64,000 nucleotides of DNA from Pedobacter cryoconitis (GTDB lineage: Bacteria; Bacteroidota; Bacteroidia; Sphingobacteriales; Sphingobacteriaceae): contig NZ_CP014504.1 of the NCBI RefSeq assembly GCF_001590605.1, positions 3,286,001-3,350,000 of the forward strand. Reading direction: 5' to 3'. The translations under genes were made by a program, and so were the position numbers. Position 1 is the stretch's first letter. Each line of letters opens with the position of its first letter. Under the pieces are notes generated by a model. It ran no database searches, had not been told where the DNA came from, and saw only the letters and a program-made list of their open reading frames with translations. Of the stretch, positions 25,817 to 35,999 are shown in pieces.

Positions 25817-27589
25817 TTACTTTGCATTATTATTTCCTGTCTTTTGTAAACATTCCAGCGCATTTGCAAGATAAACCAGAGGAGCATTCCAATTGATAGC
25901 AATTTCATTACTTGCATAAGAGGCAACATCATCCAGATAGGATAGTTCCGGCTCCGCATATTTATATTTTAATCCATCCTGCTTTTCCCGATTAGGTCCG
26001 CCAACAAGCAGTCCAGGAACCGGGTCAACAACACCATCTGCAAAAGACGGCCGGTGATGTGGATTCATGGGCGATTTGGTACCAATACCAGTTACAAAAG
26101 AATAACCAGTTGCATTTCTTCCCAAAATATAATCCAGATTACCAACTGCCCCATTCAGGTAAGCTTTATTTTGTGTAAATAAATAAGCATTGATGAGCAG
26201 TACCCCTTGATTCGTGGCAACAGAATTGCTTCCCCATACAAAGTCAGAAAGCGAACTACCCATCACTATACCATAGGCATTAGTTTTCCGGGCCACGAGG
26301 TAACGATCTGCAATAGTAAGTACTTTTTTCTTTAAGATACTGGTCATACTTTGATACACTCCGGGAAGTTTACTTTGACATCTGATCAGGGAATAATACC
26401 CTAAGATACCAACGTTATTCCATCCTGGTAAACTCACAGGTGCATTCAGTCGCGAAAAAAAAGCATCAAAATATTTTTTCTCACCGGTAGATGTCAGTAG
26501 TTCTGCAGAAGCCCAGATCCATTCATCTTCGAAATTTTTATCCCCATAAGCACCCGTACTTACCTTCAGGTTGAACATTTTGTTCATCAGATCCTGGTCG
26601 TAAGCCAAATTCGGATTTTTGATGGACCAATTCCACGCCAGAACAGCGGCAGAAAGACAACTATCCGCCAACCCGGGATATTGTTCAGGAAAATCCCTTA
26701 AGATACGGGATGCTTGAGCTGCAACCCCGGCCATATTAAGCGCTGCGGCAGTACCTTTTGCGACTACATAGCGGGCAGATAAAGCTTGCGCTGGCATAAT
26801 CATCGCATCGAAATCAAGATTTGTACATTTATTATATACACCTCCGTCATCAGGATCCTGCATTTTCAGCATCCAGCGTAAATTGCAGATGGCCTCGGTC
26901 AATATGTCCGGCACCTTATTTTTCGCATTTGGAATGCTGGCTTTCAGACTAAGAAAATAGTCAGGAAAGTCTTCGTAGGCTGAAAGTAAAGTTGCAGTAG
27001 AAATTCCACTGTTGACAATATACTTATTGTAATCACCTGCATCATACCACCCTCCTTCAACATTAATCCGGCTATCTGCCTTACGGTTTTTAGAGACGGC
27101 TGATGGATGAATATGAACCGACGTATCCGGATGACCGGAAGCCCGGTACCACTTTCCCGCATAATTTTTATCAAGCGTTGAAGAAGCCCGTTGGTAATAA
27201 AATGCTTTCAGCGCCGCTACTGCAAGCTCTTGATGCACATGATCTGCAATACTGAAAGCCGGAGATTCACCAACTCCTGGAATTCGGATCAAGTAGGTTC
27301 CCGGCCGGTCAAAGTCACTAAAATCTGCTATCCTGACCTTAATATCGGAATATCCTGTGCTTTTCGCCTCAGACATTGATCCCGTATAAACCCGCTTCCT
27401 GCCTGGTAAGGTAACCAGATCGAAACTGTTTTCGGAAACAGCACTGGTTATTATAGCACTTTTATCTAAATTCGGATAAAATCCTGACTGATCTAAGAAG
27501 ATATTGGAGTTTTCAGTCTCCTGTGCAAGCGCACCAGTTAAGTTCAGACTGAAAAGTATAAAAAGAGCATTGTAAAATCTAGATTTCAT
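25817..27589 (-). CDS. Glycoside hydrolase family 9 endoglucanase, secreted
   Basis: About 590 residues: a signal peptide (MKSRFYNALFILFSLNLTGALAQ), an N-terminal Ig-like domain (about 25-115) and a GH9 catalytic domain. Catalytic features are WYDAGDYNKY (aspartates near 183 and 186), MNPHHRPS, and YASNEIAINWNAP holding the general-acid glutamate. GH9 enzymes cut beta-1,4-glucans such as cellulose, mixed-linkage glucan or xyloglucan. An ATG at 27610 would overlap the upstream gene by 17 bp; the ATG at 27589 lies 4 bp after the upstream stop and gives a cleaner signal peptide. It is the last and only hydrolase gene of this utilization locus. Confidence 0.92.
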   Translation of the reverse strand: MKSRFYNALFILFSLNLTGALAQETENSNIFLDQSGFYPNLDKSAIITSAVSENSFDLVTLPGRKRVYTGSMSEAKSTGYSDIKVRIADFSDFDRPGTYLIRIPGVGESPAFSIADHVHQELAVAALKAFYYQRASSTLDKNYAGKWYRASGHPDTSVHIHPSAVSKNRKADSRINVEGGWYDAGDYNKYIVNSGISTATLLSAYEDFPDYFLSLKASIPNAKNKVPDILTEAICNLRWMLKMQDPDDGGVYNKCTNLDFDAMIMPAQALSARYVVAKGTAAALNMAGVAAQASRILRDFPEQYPGLADSCLSAAVLAWNWSIKNPNLAYDQDLMNKMFNLKVSTGAYGDKNFEDEWIWASAELLTSTGEKKYFDAFFSRLNAPVSLPGWNNVGILGYYSLIRCQSKLPGVYQSMTSILKKKVLTIADRYLVARKTNAYGIVMGSSLSDFVWGSNSVATNQGVLLINAYLFTQNKAYLNGAVGNLDYILGRNATGYSFVTGIGTKSPMNPHHRPSFADGVVDPVPGLLVGGPNREKQDGLKYKYAEPELSYLDDVASYASNEIAINWNAPLVYLANALECLQKTGNNNAK

Positions 27590-27593
27590 AAGA

Positions 27594-28142
27594 CTATAAG
27601 TATTTTTCATAATCGGCCTGACTGATCACTTTGAGACTCACATCATCAATAAACATAGTCCCCGACACATAACCCAGTGCAAATAAAAGTTTTATCTTTG
27701 CAACACCTGGAGGAATGACATAGGCGCGTTCATAAAGCTTCCAATCCTGATCTCCTGTAACTGAGGCAATGTTAATTCCATTTCCGATTTTTACATCTGC
27801 CTTGTCAAGCATTTCAAAAAGGAAAAGAGCACCATTCCAATCCTCTTTCCCAACACTTACACCATCTGCTTTAATCCTGGCAGTCATCAGTATATATTGT
27901 GTACTCTTAGGGAGGGAAACGATTTGATGCATACCGGTCCATTTTAAGGGATCATGCGAAAATAAAGCGCTGCTCATTTTCCCAGTACTAAAAACGTAGG
28001 GTGTAACCTTTGCAGAATAATCAACCCATCCGCTGAGCTCATCTTCAAAACCGCCATTGGTCACCAGATTCTTTTGTGCCATAGCGTTATAATTGACTGT
28101 GAGCATAAAAATCCCCACAGACACATATTGTATAATTTTCAT
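27594..28142 (-). CDS. Secreted carbohydrate-binding-module protein
   Basis: From the ATG at 28142 the protein has 182 residues with a signal peptide (MKIIQYVSVGIFMLTVNYNAMAQ). The rest is a jelly-roll carbohydrate-binding module of CBM4/9-like style, with NLVTNGGFEDELSGW at the start and MFIDDVSLKVIS at the end. There is no catalytic domain. It probably helps bind the glycan cut by the GH9 enzyme, which follows after 4 bp. An upstream ATG at 28181 would add 13 residues before the signal peptide and is less likely. The glycan specificity is not readable. Confidence 0.78.
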   Translation of the reverse strand: MKIIQYVSVGIFMLTVNYNAMAQKNLVTNGGFEDELSGWVDYSAKVTPYVFSTGKMSSALFSHDPLKWTGMHQIVSLPKSTQYILMTARIKADGVSVGKEDWNGALFLFEMLDKADVKIGNGINIASVTGDQDWKLYERAYVIPPGVAKIKLLFALGYVSGTMFIDDVSLKVISQADYEKYL

Positions 28143-28269
28143 TGGAATATAATTGTTTTTTATCGGTAATGAAGCTTCCATGTGCTACTTGGTTCCTGTT
28201 CATTCTGGTTTGTATTCTGCTGCACATGGTGGTTTCATCAATATATAGTTTTGTTTTAACTGACCTGAT

Positions 28270-28315
28270 TTATCCGGGGCAACAGTTTGAGATTCCATAC
28301 TGCTGCTCCGGATAA
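28270..28315 (-). other. Strong intercistronic hairpin within the GH9 locus
   Basis: 16-nt arms at 28270-28285 and 28300-28315 pair with one G-U and one mismatch around a 14-nt loop. It starts 30 bp after the stop codon of the IPT/TIG gene, in a 203-bp gap. No T-run follows on the minus strand. It may stabilise the SusC/SusD mRNA or lower expression of the two downstream genes. Confidence 0.55.
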
Positions 28316-28345
28316 TGTTATCTAACTATTTTTACTGTTAAAGGA

Positions 28346-29458
28346 TTAATATACACCAATATCATCCAGGAAAATTGTCTCTGGCGCATTACCGCTTAAT
28401 TCCTGGAACCCAATCCAATTCAGACTGCTGGGTTTGCCCGGCTGAGTGGCATTTTGGAAACGCTCCAGAGGGACTACATAAGTTGTCCATTTGCCTGAAT
28501 GCAGCACAATGCTTACCTGACGGTTGTCAAAATCGTTCAATCCAACCTTGATCACCTTACCTTCAGTACCTGCTGATCCATAAATAGAAAATTTAACGTA
28601 AGTCTTATCACTTAGGTCTACTGGATCGCCACTGCCAACGGCATATCCTGCATAATTGCCGGTATAGGTAACTTTGATGGAATGACTACCCCTTTTAACC
28701 AGCTCTGTATTGTTCACATCTCCAATGGCACCACCAAAATTAAAGTCATAACCGGCTGTTATTTTATCATCATAAAACAGATGTCTGAATCCAAAAGGTA
28801 ATAATATCGGCACCGCTACCCCATCGTATGACATATATGGACCAGTGCCGGTTCCACCAGGAGTAGTTACACTTACTACACCAAGGGCAGCAGCAGGTAC
28901 TGACACCTTAAGTTCTGTACTTGTTGCTGTTATAACCCTAGCATCTGCTGTACCAAATTTCACACTGGACACCTGATCAAAACGCAAACCAGTGATGGTC
29001 ACGATATCTCCTTCATCTCCTGTAAACTGGCTTAATTCTGTGATAACCGGAGCAGGCTGCCTGATACTAAAATTAAAAGTTGTGGTACCCGATGCACTGG
29101 TCAGCGTGAGTTTGCCCGTTTGATTTATCCAGGATGCAGTAGCAGGAATCATAACCACAATGCTATGATCACTAAAAAGTGCCGTATTCAAATAGGCTTC
29201 TGTACCATTAAATTCGACCTTGTTCGTATACTTCAGATTTGCACCCTCGATCACATATGTACTACCGGCATCGCCAGAAGTAACAGTAGAATCTAAAGCA
29301 GTCTGTTTAGGATCTCCCGGCTTAACCAGGGTACGAACCCTTGTGATGACCGGTGCTCCCTTCCCTTCCGCATCTTTTTTACAGGAGGTCATAAAGATCA
29401 GCATGAAAAATAGTCCTGTCAGACAAACGACTATAGGATTTTTATATATGATTTTCAT
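28346..29458 (-). CDS. Surface lipoprotein with IPT/TIG domains, glycan-binding (SusE/F position)
   Basis: The 370-residue protein has a lipoprotein signal (FFMLIFMTSC, Cys about 26). Two IPT/TIG immunoglobulin-like domains follow (about 36-215, PVITRVRTL and PVITELSQFTGDEGD). The C-terminal 150 residues form a beta-sandwich like CBM11-type domains (YVKFSIYGSAGTEGKVIKVG). In utilization loci this position, 5 bp after SusD, is taken by surface glycan-binding proteins that hold the polymer near the SusC/D pair. IPT/TIG types are known in beta-glucan loci, which agrees with the GH9 gene. Confidence 0.85.
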   Translation of the reverse strand: MKIIYKNPIVVCLTGLFFMLIFMTSCKKDAEGKGAPVITRVRTLVKPGDPKQTALDSTVTSGDAGSTYVIEGANLKYTNKVEFNGTEAYLNTALFSDHSIVVMIPATASWINQTGKLTLTSASGTTTFNFSIRQPAPVITELSQFTGDEGDIVTITGLRFDQVSSVKFGTADARVITATSTELKVSVPAAALGVVSVTTPGGTGTGPYMSYDGVAVPILLPFGFRHLFYDDKITAGYDFNFGGAIGDVNNTELVKRGSHSIKVTYTGNYAGYAVGSGDPVDLSDKTYVKFSIYGSAGTEGKVIKVGLNDFDNRQVSIVLHSGKWTTYVVPLERFQNATQPGKPSSLNWIGFQELSGNAPETIFLDDIGVY

Positions 29459-29463
29459 AATAA

Positions 29464-31047
29464 CTATTTAAAATTGTAAGGTACCGGTGGCAATAATAAT
29501 TTAGGATTGAGGGTGGACTCTGTGGTGGGATATGGCAAAAGAAAACTTGCATTAGTTGGCGTATATTTTTGTCCCCAAATAACTACAGGCGTAGTATTGC
29601 TATAAATCCCTCTTTCCTGATTAGCGATAACTGCGATTGCTTTAGGATGGGAAGTGACGTTAAATCCATCCATTCTGCCAAGATCAAACCAATAATCGGC
29701 CTCAAAAACAAATTCCATCCGGCGTTCCTGATAAATATCCTGAATTGACATTGTTGTTTTGGGGATCAATCCGGCCCGTTTTCTGATTTTATTAAACGGC
29801 AGTAGCGCAGTAGCATCAGAAGTACGCTCCGCACCAGCAAGAACAGCCTCCGCTTCAATTAAAAGGACATCCGCATACCGCATCAGATAGGTATTATTTG
29901 CAGTTGAAAATGCGGCTCCTTTACCAGCATTGTCCGTGGGTGTGCCTACCACATATTTTTTTATAAATGCAGGCATCCCCTGCGCTACAGCACCAAGTGG
30001 CAGCTTATAGCCTCCTTTATCCTGGTTAATTTCCGGATAAACATCCCCCTGCATCATCACTGTGGGCTTTCTTCTCAGGTCACCAGGTTCATAAGCAGTT
30101 AATAAGTCGATTGAAGGCACAACACTGCCATATCCATCTCCGGTACCGGTAATTTCAGAATTATAGGCCAGGAAAGACTGTAAAGCATTTCCATGCCCAT
30201 AAGCAGATCCGCCCAACCATTGAATAGCGGCTACACTTTCTTCATTATTGTTATTGGCTGTTTTGAATAAATCGCCATAAGTTTTCCCTGCAACATCTAT
30301 CCCATACAATTTGAACTCGCCGCTATTGATCACCTGTTCTGCTTTAAGGCGGGCGTTGGGATAATCCCGCATATACAGATAAACTTTAGCCAATAGCGCA
30401 GTTGCTGATCCACTTGATACCCTACCCTGAGAAACAGATCCGGTTCTGATCATTTTAGTGCAGTTCTCTTCTGCAAACTTAAGATCATTAATAATGAACT
30501 GATAAATATCAGTTACCGGATTGGTATTAATCTGATAGTTGTTTACATGATCCAGACTATTTTCTATAATCGGTACATTTCCCCAGGTTCTCACCAAATA
30601 AAAATAAGCGATAGCACGCATGAACCTGGCTTCACCCAATGCATTATTTACTACTGTTGCCGGTACACTTGCGGGAACTTTCGCTTTCAGGTTATTAATG
30701 ACTGCATTTGATTGGGCAACTACGCTGTACAAGGAATTCCATGCCGACAACAATTGGGTATTGTCGCCAGTTACTGAGAAGTTGCCAAAGTTGATTACAT
30801 CGGGAGAATAGGTATGTGCATTACCGCTTAACAATTCAGAGATACACCACGAAGCTTTCGCATTCCAGTCAAACCATGGAGAATTGTATAAGGCCGTAGT
30901 GCTGGCCTGTACCTGCTCTGTATTCTGGTAAAAATTATCAGTACTGAGCGCATCCTGAGGCGGAATATTAAAAAAGTCTTTTTTACAGCTGCTGCTCACA
31001 GTGGCTATAAAAATAAAGCAACCTATATAGATGAGATATGATTTCAT
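29464..31047 (-). CDS. SusD-family nutrient-binding lipoprotein (GH9 locus)
   Basis: The 527-residue protein has a lipoprotein signal (FIATVSSSC, Cys20) and typical SusD N-terminal text (FFNIPPQDALSTDNFYQNTEQV). The helical repeat region includes ARFMRAIAYFYLVRTWGNVPI. The C-terminal motif region contains YLMRYADVLLIEAEAVLAGA and QERRMEFVFEADYWFDLGRM. SusD proteins form the lid over the SusC transporter and capture oligosaccharides. It follows SusC by 23 bp on the same strand. Confidence 0.95.
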   Translation of the reverse strand: MKSYLIYIGCFIFIATVSSSCKKDFFNIPPQDALSTDNFYQNTEQVQASTTALYNSPWFDWNAKASWCISELLSGNAHTYSPDVINFGNFSVTGDNTQLLSAWNSLYSVVAQSNAVINNLKAKVPASVPATVVNNALGEARFMRAIAYFYLVRTWGNVPIIENSLDHVNNYQINTNPVTDIYQFIINDLKFAEENCTKMIRTGSVSQGRVSSGSATALLAKVYLYMRDYPNARLKAEQVINSGEFKLYGIDVAGKTYGDLFKTANNNNEESVAAIQWLGGSAYGHGNALQSFLAYNSEITGTGDGYGSVVPSIDLLTAYEPGDLRRKPTVMMQGDVYPEINQDKGGYKLPLGAVAQGMPAFIKKYVVGTPTDNAGKGAAFSTANNTYLMRYADVLLIEAEAVLAGAERTSDATALLPFNKIRKRAGLIPKTTMSIQDIYQERRMEFVFEADYWFDLGRMDGFNVTSHPKAIAVIANQERGIYSNTTPVVIWGQKYTPTNASFLLPYPTTESTLNPKLLLPPVPYNFK

Positions 31048-31070
31048 TTTCTTAAAATAATTTATGGTGA

Positions 31071-34000
31071 CTAAAATTGTGCGTTCATTCCAAAAGTGAT
31101 AGTCCTGGCTATCGGATACCTGCCCAGGTCAATATTATTTAGAAGTGCGCTTTGATTCATTGCCCCGATTTCCGGATCGTACCCTTTATATTTTGTAAAT
31201 GTGTAAAGATTCTGCACACTTGAATACACTTTCAGATTGGTGAGTTTTAGTTTTTTGATCCATGCTGAAGGTACTTTGTAACCAAGACTAACGTTTTGAA
31301 TCCTTAAAAAGGACCCGCTCTCCACATATCTGTCAGAGACCAGCAGGTTTGGATTGTCAATCCCGATTTTCGGTGCAGGAATATTGGAATTTGGATTTTG
31401 AGGTGTCCAGAAATTGCTGTAGGCAGCATATTGGTTCTGATAAACAGCCGCCAGGTTACCCATAGTATTGTTCAGCAAATTCATAATTCTCGAACCATAA
31501 GATCCGTTTAAGAACAATGTAAAATCAAAGGATTTGTAACTGAAGGTATTGGTAATCCCATAGGTAAATTTAGGATTAGGGTTACCAATCTCAGTACGAT
31601 CCTTCTCGTCTATTTTACCGTCACCATTGATATCCACATATTGAACGTCACCAAGCCATGTACTGCTGCTGTTATTCGCTACAAGCCTGCCAAACTGCAC
31701 AGGCGCAGACTGAAGTTGTTCGTCTGTTTTAAAAATACCTTTTACTTTATAACCATAAAACTCACCAACTGATCCACCTACTACTGTACGGGTAACAGGT
31801 GTTTGCAGATAGGCGCTGGTTACAGTTCCGAACAGCTCAGTAAGCCCATTCCCCAATTCCTTCACTTCATTTTTATAATGAGAAAAAACCAAAGTTGTAT
31901 TCCATTTAAAATGCTCATTACTGATATTGTGTGAACTGATACTTAAATCAAAACCTACATTATTTATTTTTCCAAGATTCACATAAGGTGGGTTGATACC
32001 ACCTAAATAATCAGGCCCGCCCACCAGGTATGCAGGAAGTGCCAGTTGAAACAGAAAGTCCTTTGATGTTTTTTTATAAAAATCCAGACTTGTACTGATT
32101 TTACCATTCAGGAAATTCATATCAATCCCACCATTATACTGAATTGATGTTTGCCACTTTAATGCCTTATTATCAATTCGTCCTGCCAGAAAACCTGTAC
32201 CCAAACCTGTTTGAGATGACTTCAATAAAGAACTGTACAAATAATTAGGAATATCCTGATTACCAACTTCCCCATATCCAAAGCGGATTTTAATTCCATT
32301 CACAACTTTATTGATCCCCTGCATAAATGGTTCCTCAGCTAATTTCCAGGATGCGGCAAAAGAAGGAAAATAGCCAGATTGTGATCCTTCAGCAAACTTA
32401 GAAGTCTTGTCTTTCCGGATCGTAGACGTCAGGCTATACTTTGAAGCGTAGGTATAGATGGCACGGGCATATATTGATTCTTGTCGCTGTGTACCAATAT
32501 ATTCATCATTGGTCGCAGTGATGGCCTGCCCCAGATTCAGGGATTGTACATCATTACTGTAAAAGCCCTGACGTGTTCCTTCAATACCTCTCCAGGTAGA
32601 TTCCTGAACTTCATAACCTAAGATTGCATTCAGGTTATGCTGCTGTCCGAAAGTATGGTTATAATTCAGGTATTCTTTCCAGATCAGAAATGTACTTTGC
32701 TGATGGCGCTCCTTTAAAGAAGCTGTTGGATTGGTGAAACGCCCCCATGAATAGCTTGGTGTAAAAACATTGTTGTCTGAAAAGTTAAAGTCTCCACCCA
32801 GCTCTGACCTTAGAGACAGTCCTTTATAGAACTTTATTTCGTTATAAATATTCGTATTGATATTGCTCCTGTTCAGTTTATTTTTGATTTGCTGCGCTTG
32901 GGCCACTGGGTTTAAAGCGGCAGCGGATGCTAACGGATCTGATGCCGGAGGCCCTGTATAGCTACCATCAAGATTTGTTACTGCAAGATCAGGCCCCTGT
33001 AACAAAGCATTGTAAATAATACCATTGTTATCACTCGTAATTACATTTTCTGCCGAACGGTTTGCAGTCAGGGTAATTCCAAGCTTAAACCATTCCTTAA
33101 CCTGGGCATCCACATTCGTACGCAGGCTATAGCGACGAAAATCAGAGCCAATAACTGTACCATCCTGCCCAAGATATCCACCTGAGATATAATAATTAAG
33201 GCCTTCTTTACCACCAGAAACTGAAAGCTGATGACTTTGCTGAGTAGCAGTCCTGAAAATTTCTTTTTGCCAGTTTGTACCTTCTCCTAATATTGAAGGG
33301 TCTGCAAATTCTGTTCTTCGTCCGGTTCCATAAATATCTCCCAATGAGTTTTGGAGTGTGGCATATTGTTTAAGATTCATCACATCCATATATTTTGCTA
33401 CCCTTTGGAAACCCGTATAACCGTCGTAACTAATTACCGAGTTGCCACTTTTACCTCGTTTGGTAGTGATAATAATCACCCCGTTAGAGGCCCTGTTTCC
33501 ATAGATTGCAGTTGCAGATGCATCTTTTAATACATCAATAGACTCAATATCATTTGGATTGATCAAAGATAATGGACTAACGGTAGTCTGTGAATTCGCA
33601 TTTGAGGAGGAAGCCTGCAAGGGCGATCGTCCACTTGTACTTTGGTTACTGGCATCACCCGAAATTGGCACCCCATCTATTACATACAAGGGTTCGTTAC
33701 TGCCGCTTAAAGAAGTGATCCCCCGTACGCGAACGGAAGTATTGCTGCCAGGTGCTCCTGAATTCTGAGAAATGGTTAGTCCGGATGCCCTCCCTTGCAA
33801 TAACTGATCAATGCTGACCTGAGGTACATTTGCAATATCAGCAGCCTTCACAGAAGAAATCGATCCGTTAATATCAGCCCGTTTTTGAGTTCCGTAACCA
33901 ATCACTACGACATCATTGAGCACTGTAGTTTGCGGCTTTAATACTATATTCAGCACGTTCTTTTGACCAGCCGTGATTTCCTGAGTCTCCATGCCGATAA

Positions 34001-34544
34001 AGGAAAACACAAGGATTCCTGTGACTGACGGAACTGAGATTTTATATCTTCCGTTGATATCAGTTACCGCAGCGATCTTTGAACCCTTAACTTTAACAGC
34101 AACTCCTGGAAGTGTCACTCCTTTTTCATCACTCACGACACCAGAAACTTCGATCTCCTGAATTTGGGTAGCCAGCACTGGTAAATCCGTCGTCTTTTTA
34201 AGAATAATTGTTTTTTTAATGATCTTGAAATCAAGGTTTGTGTTTTTCAAAACCAGTCTCATAGCCTCTTCGATAGGCATATTGATTACATTTACATTGA
34301 TTGCATATTTCTTATCGATGTCGGCACGCCTGAAAAGTAAATGGTAACCAGTCTGTTTTTCAATTTGCTTCAGGACAGAAACGATAGCTGTATTCGTATG
34401 TTTAAGTGTTAAATTCTGGCTAAAACTATTTGCGCTAACCTGCATTAAAGTCAGAATAAAAAAAAGCAAAGTTAGTCTCATTGTGAATAAGATTTGGTAA
34501 GAATCACGGCACAATACATGCCTGATCCTAAAGAATAAATTCAT
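31071..34544 (-). CDS. SusC-family TonB-dependent transporter with STN domain (GH9 locus)
   Basis: The 1157-residue protein has an N-terminal extension and signal peptide (MRLTLLFFILTLMQVSANSFSQ), an STN domain (about 50-115, TAIVSVLKQIEKQTGYHLLFRR), a carboxypeptidase-like domain (about 128-210), and the SusC plug with VIGYGTQKRADINGSISSV and GSNEPLYVIDGVPI. A long barrel follows, ending FGMNAQF. The STN domain fits control by the adjacent FecR and ECF sigma pair, unlike the second SusC in this window. It imports oligosaccharides with TonB energy. Confidence 0.95.
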   Translation of the reverse strand: MNLFFRIRHVLCRDSYQILFTMRLTLLFFILTLMQVSANSFSQNLTLKHTNTAIVSVLKQIEKQTGYHLLFRRADIDKKYAINVNVINMPIEEAMRLVLKNTNLDFKIIKKTIILKKTTDLPVLATQIQEIEVSGVVSDEKGVTLPGVAVKVKGSKIAAVTDINGRYKISVPSVTGILVFSFIGMETQEITAGQKNVLNIVLKPQTTVLNDVVVIGYGTQKRADINGSISSVKAADIANVPQVSIDQLLQGRASGLTISQNSGAPGSNTSVRVRGITSLSGSNEPLYVIDGVPISGDASNQSTSGRSPLQASSSNANSQTTVSPLSLINPNDIESIDVLKDASATAIYGNRASNGVIIITTKRGKSGNSVISYDGYTGFQRVAKYMDVMNLKQYATLQNSLGDIYGTGRRTEFADPSILGEGTNWQKEIFRTATQQSHQLSVSGGKEGLNYYISGGYLGQDGTVIGSDFRRYSLRTNVDAQVKEWFKLGITLTANRSAENVITSDNNGIIYNALLQGPDLAVTNLDGSYTGPPASDPLASAAALNPVAQAQQIKNKLNRSNINTNIYNEIKFYKGLSLRSELGGDFNFSDNNVFTPSYSWGRFTNPTASLKERHQQSTFLIWKEYLNYNHTFGQQHNLNAILGYEVQESTWRGIEGTRQGFYSNDVQSLNLGQAITATNDEYIGTQRQESIYARAIYTYASKYSLTSTIRKDKTSKFAEGSQSGYFPSFAASWKLAEEPFMQGINKVVNGIKIRFGYGEVGNQDIPNYLYSSLLKSSQTGLGTGFLAGRIDNKALKWQTSIQYNGGIDMNFLNGKISTSLDFYKKTSKDFLFQLALPAYLVGGPDYLGGINPPYVNLGKINNVGFDLSISSHNISNEHFKWNTTLVFSHYKNEVKELGNGLTELFGTVTSAYLQTPVTRTVVGGSVGEFYGYKVKGIFKTDEQLQSAPVQFGRLVANNSSSTWLGDVQYVDINGDGKIDEKDRTEIGNPNPKFTYGITNTFSYKSFDFTLFLNGSYGSRIMNLLNNTMGNLAAVYQNQYAAYSNFWTPQNPNSNIPAPKIGIDNPNLLVSDRYVESGSFLRIQNVSLGYKVPSAWIKKLKLTNLKVYSSVQNLYTFTKYKGYDPEIGAMNQSALLNNIDLGRYPIARTITFGMNAQF

Positions 34545-34610
34545 ATCTTTATGGAGTTTGGGTTAAATTATAATGTCATCTCAATTGGCTTGCAAGTAAC
34601 CTTTACAATG

Positions 34611-34646
34611 ACCGGATGTGGTGCAAACACTATCCGGTTCTTTTTT
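34611..34646 (+). terminator. Hairpin with T-run on the plus strand, upstream of susC
   Basis: The arms ACCGGAT (34611-34617) and ATCCGGT (34632-34638) pair, with a further GTG/CAC inside. The plus strand continues TCTTTTTT. In that orientation it would end a transcript antisense to the susC leader; on the minus strand it is a structured 5' leader with no T-run. The rest of the 200-bp gap shows nothing clear. Confidence 0.45.
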
Positions 34647-34744
34647 AAAATGGCTACGCGAATGCATTATACGGTGTTGTAAAATTTCATCATATCGGGC
34701 TGTTTATTTGGTTAAAAAATATTGGTTTTATAAGGTTTTATATC

Positions 34745-35908
34745 TTATTCAATAATGGTAAGCAGACGATTGTGCAACTCATACTTTAATCCGGTAAATT
34801 GAAGCATACTCAGAATTTCTGAAAGTTCGGCATCTTTAGCTATCGTACCTGTGTAAAGTACTTTTGAGGGAGTACCTTTAAATACAACCTGAACATCATA
34901 CCATCTGGATATTTGCCGGGCAATTTCTTCAATTTCCATATCTTTAAAGATAAACAGGTTGTTTCTCCAGGCCATTACTTCTTCCAGATCGATGTTGTCA
35001 TTAACCTGTATGCCGGATACAGTTACACTGGCTTGTTGTCCTGGTTTTAAAAGTTTTGCAAATTTGCCTGAAGAAAGATGAATACTACCTTCTAAGAGAG
35101 TTGTTTTTTGACGGCCTTCATCTTCATAGTCCATTACATCGAAATGTGTTCCCAGCACACTGATCTCTGTTCCGCCTGAGAACACTTTAAAAGGCTGCTT
35201 CTGGTTCTTTGTAACTTCAAAATACACTTCACCAGTCATTTGTACTTTCCGTTCTGGCCCTATAAATGAAGTCGGGAACCTTAAACTGGATTTAGAATTT
35301 AACCAGGCTTTAGTTCCATCAGGTAATATAACACTGTATTTTCCTCCAACTGGCGTTGCAATAGTATTGTATGCTATTCTTGAGGTATTGTTCCAAGCTC
35401 CCTTTTTATAGCTTAGCTCCCCTTCGGCAGTTTTGACCACACTTACATTTTGCTGATCAGCTACTGTACCCAGATTCGCCTCAGTTAGTATCAATGAGGA
35501 CCCGTCACCAAGTGTAAGCACAGCCTTGTTGCCACCTGGTTTAATATTTACAGCTTGAGCTGAATTAAGAATTTTCTTTGGAGAAAGTGACAAAGGATGG
35601 TGCATCCAAACAACCACCGTACTCAAAAACAGAAACAGTGATGCAGCAGCCACCAGGATTTTCCAGGAATAAATTGTTTTTTTGGGCAATGACTTCACAT
35701 TTTGTTGCCCTTGTGTATCGATGTGATGGAGAATGCGTTCAAAAACTCTGTTCTCCATTAACTTGCGTTGTTCTTCTGACAGACCTGCAATATATTCCGG
35801 TACGCCATCCATACTGTCAAACCACTGGTTAACTTGCGCTGTCTCGCCAGGAGTACAACTACCTGAAAGATACTTTTTAAGTAAGGACACAGGGATTGAT
35901 TTGCCCAT
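34745..35908 (-). CDS. FecR-family anti-sigma factor (GH9 locus)
   Basis: The 387-residue protein has a cytoplasmic N-terminus (PVSLLKKYLSGSCTPGETAQ), one membrane helix (about 83-103) and a periplasmic FecR domain (about 185-285, VILPDGTKAWLNSKSSLRFP and VYFEVTKNQKQPF). A C-terminal domain ends in ITLHNRLLTIIE-like text. It should hold the ECF sigma factor encoded just upstream and receive the signal from the STN domain of SusC downstream. It starts 91 bp after the sigma gene. Confidence 0.92.
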   Translation of the reverse strand: MGKSIPVSLLKKYLSGSCTPGETAQVNQWFDSMDGVPEYIAGLSEEQRKLMENRVFERILHHIDTQGQQNVKSLPKKTIYSWKILVAAASLFLFLSTVVVWMHHPLSLSPKKILNSAQAVNIKPGGNKAVLTLGDGSSLILTEANLGTVADQQNVSVVKTAEGELSYKKGAWNNTSRIAYNTIATPVGGKYSVILPDGTKAWLNSKSSLRFPTSFIGPERKVQMTGEVYFEVTKNQKQPFKVFSGGTEISVLGTHFDVMDYEDEGRQKTTLLEGSIHLSSGKFAKLLKPGQQASVTVSGIQVNDNIDLEEVMAWRNNLFIFKDMEIEEIARQISRWYDVQVVFKGTPSKVLYTGTIAKDAELSEILSMLQFTGLKYELHNRLLTIIE

Positions 35909-35999
35909 AATGGTTTATAAATATATTTGGTTAGTTAAAGGTATAGTCGGTCAGGCAAGCCATTGCCCCCAAAAAAAAATAAAAAAAAGATGATGGAGC

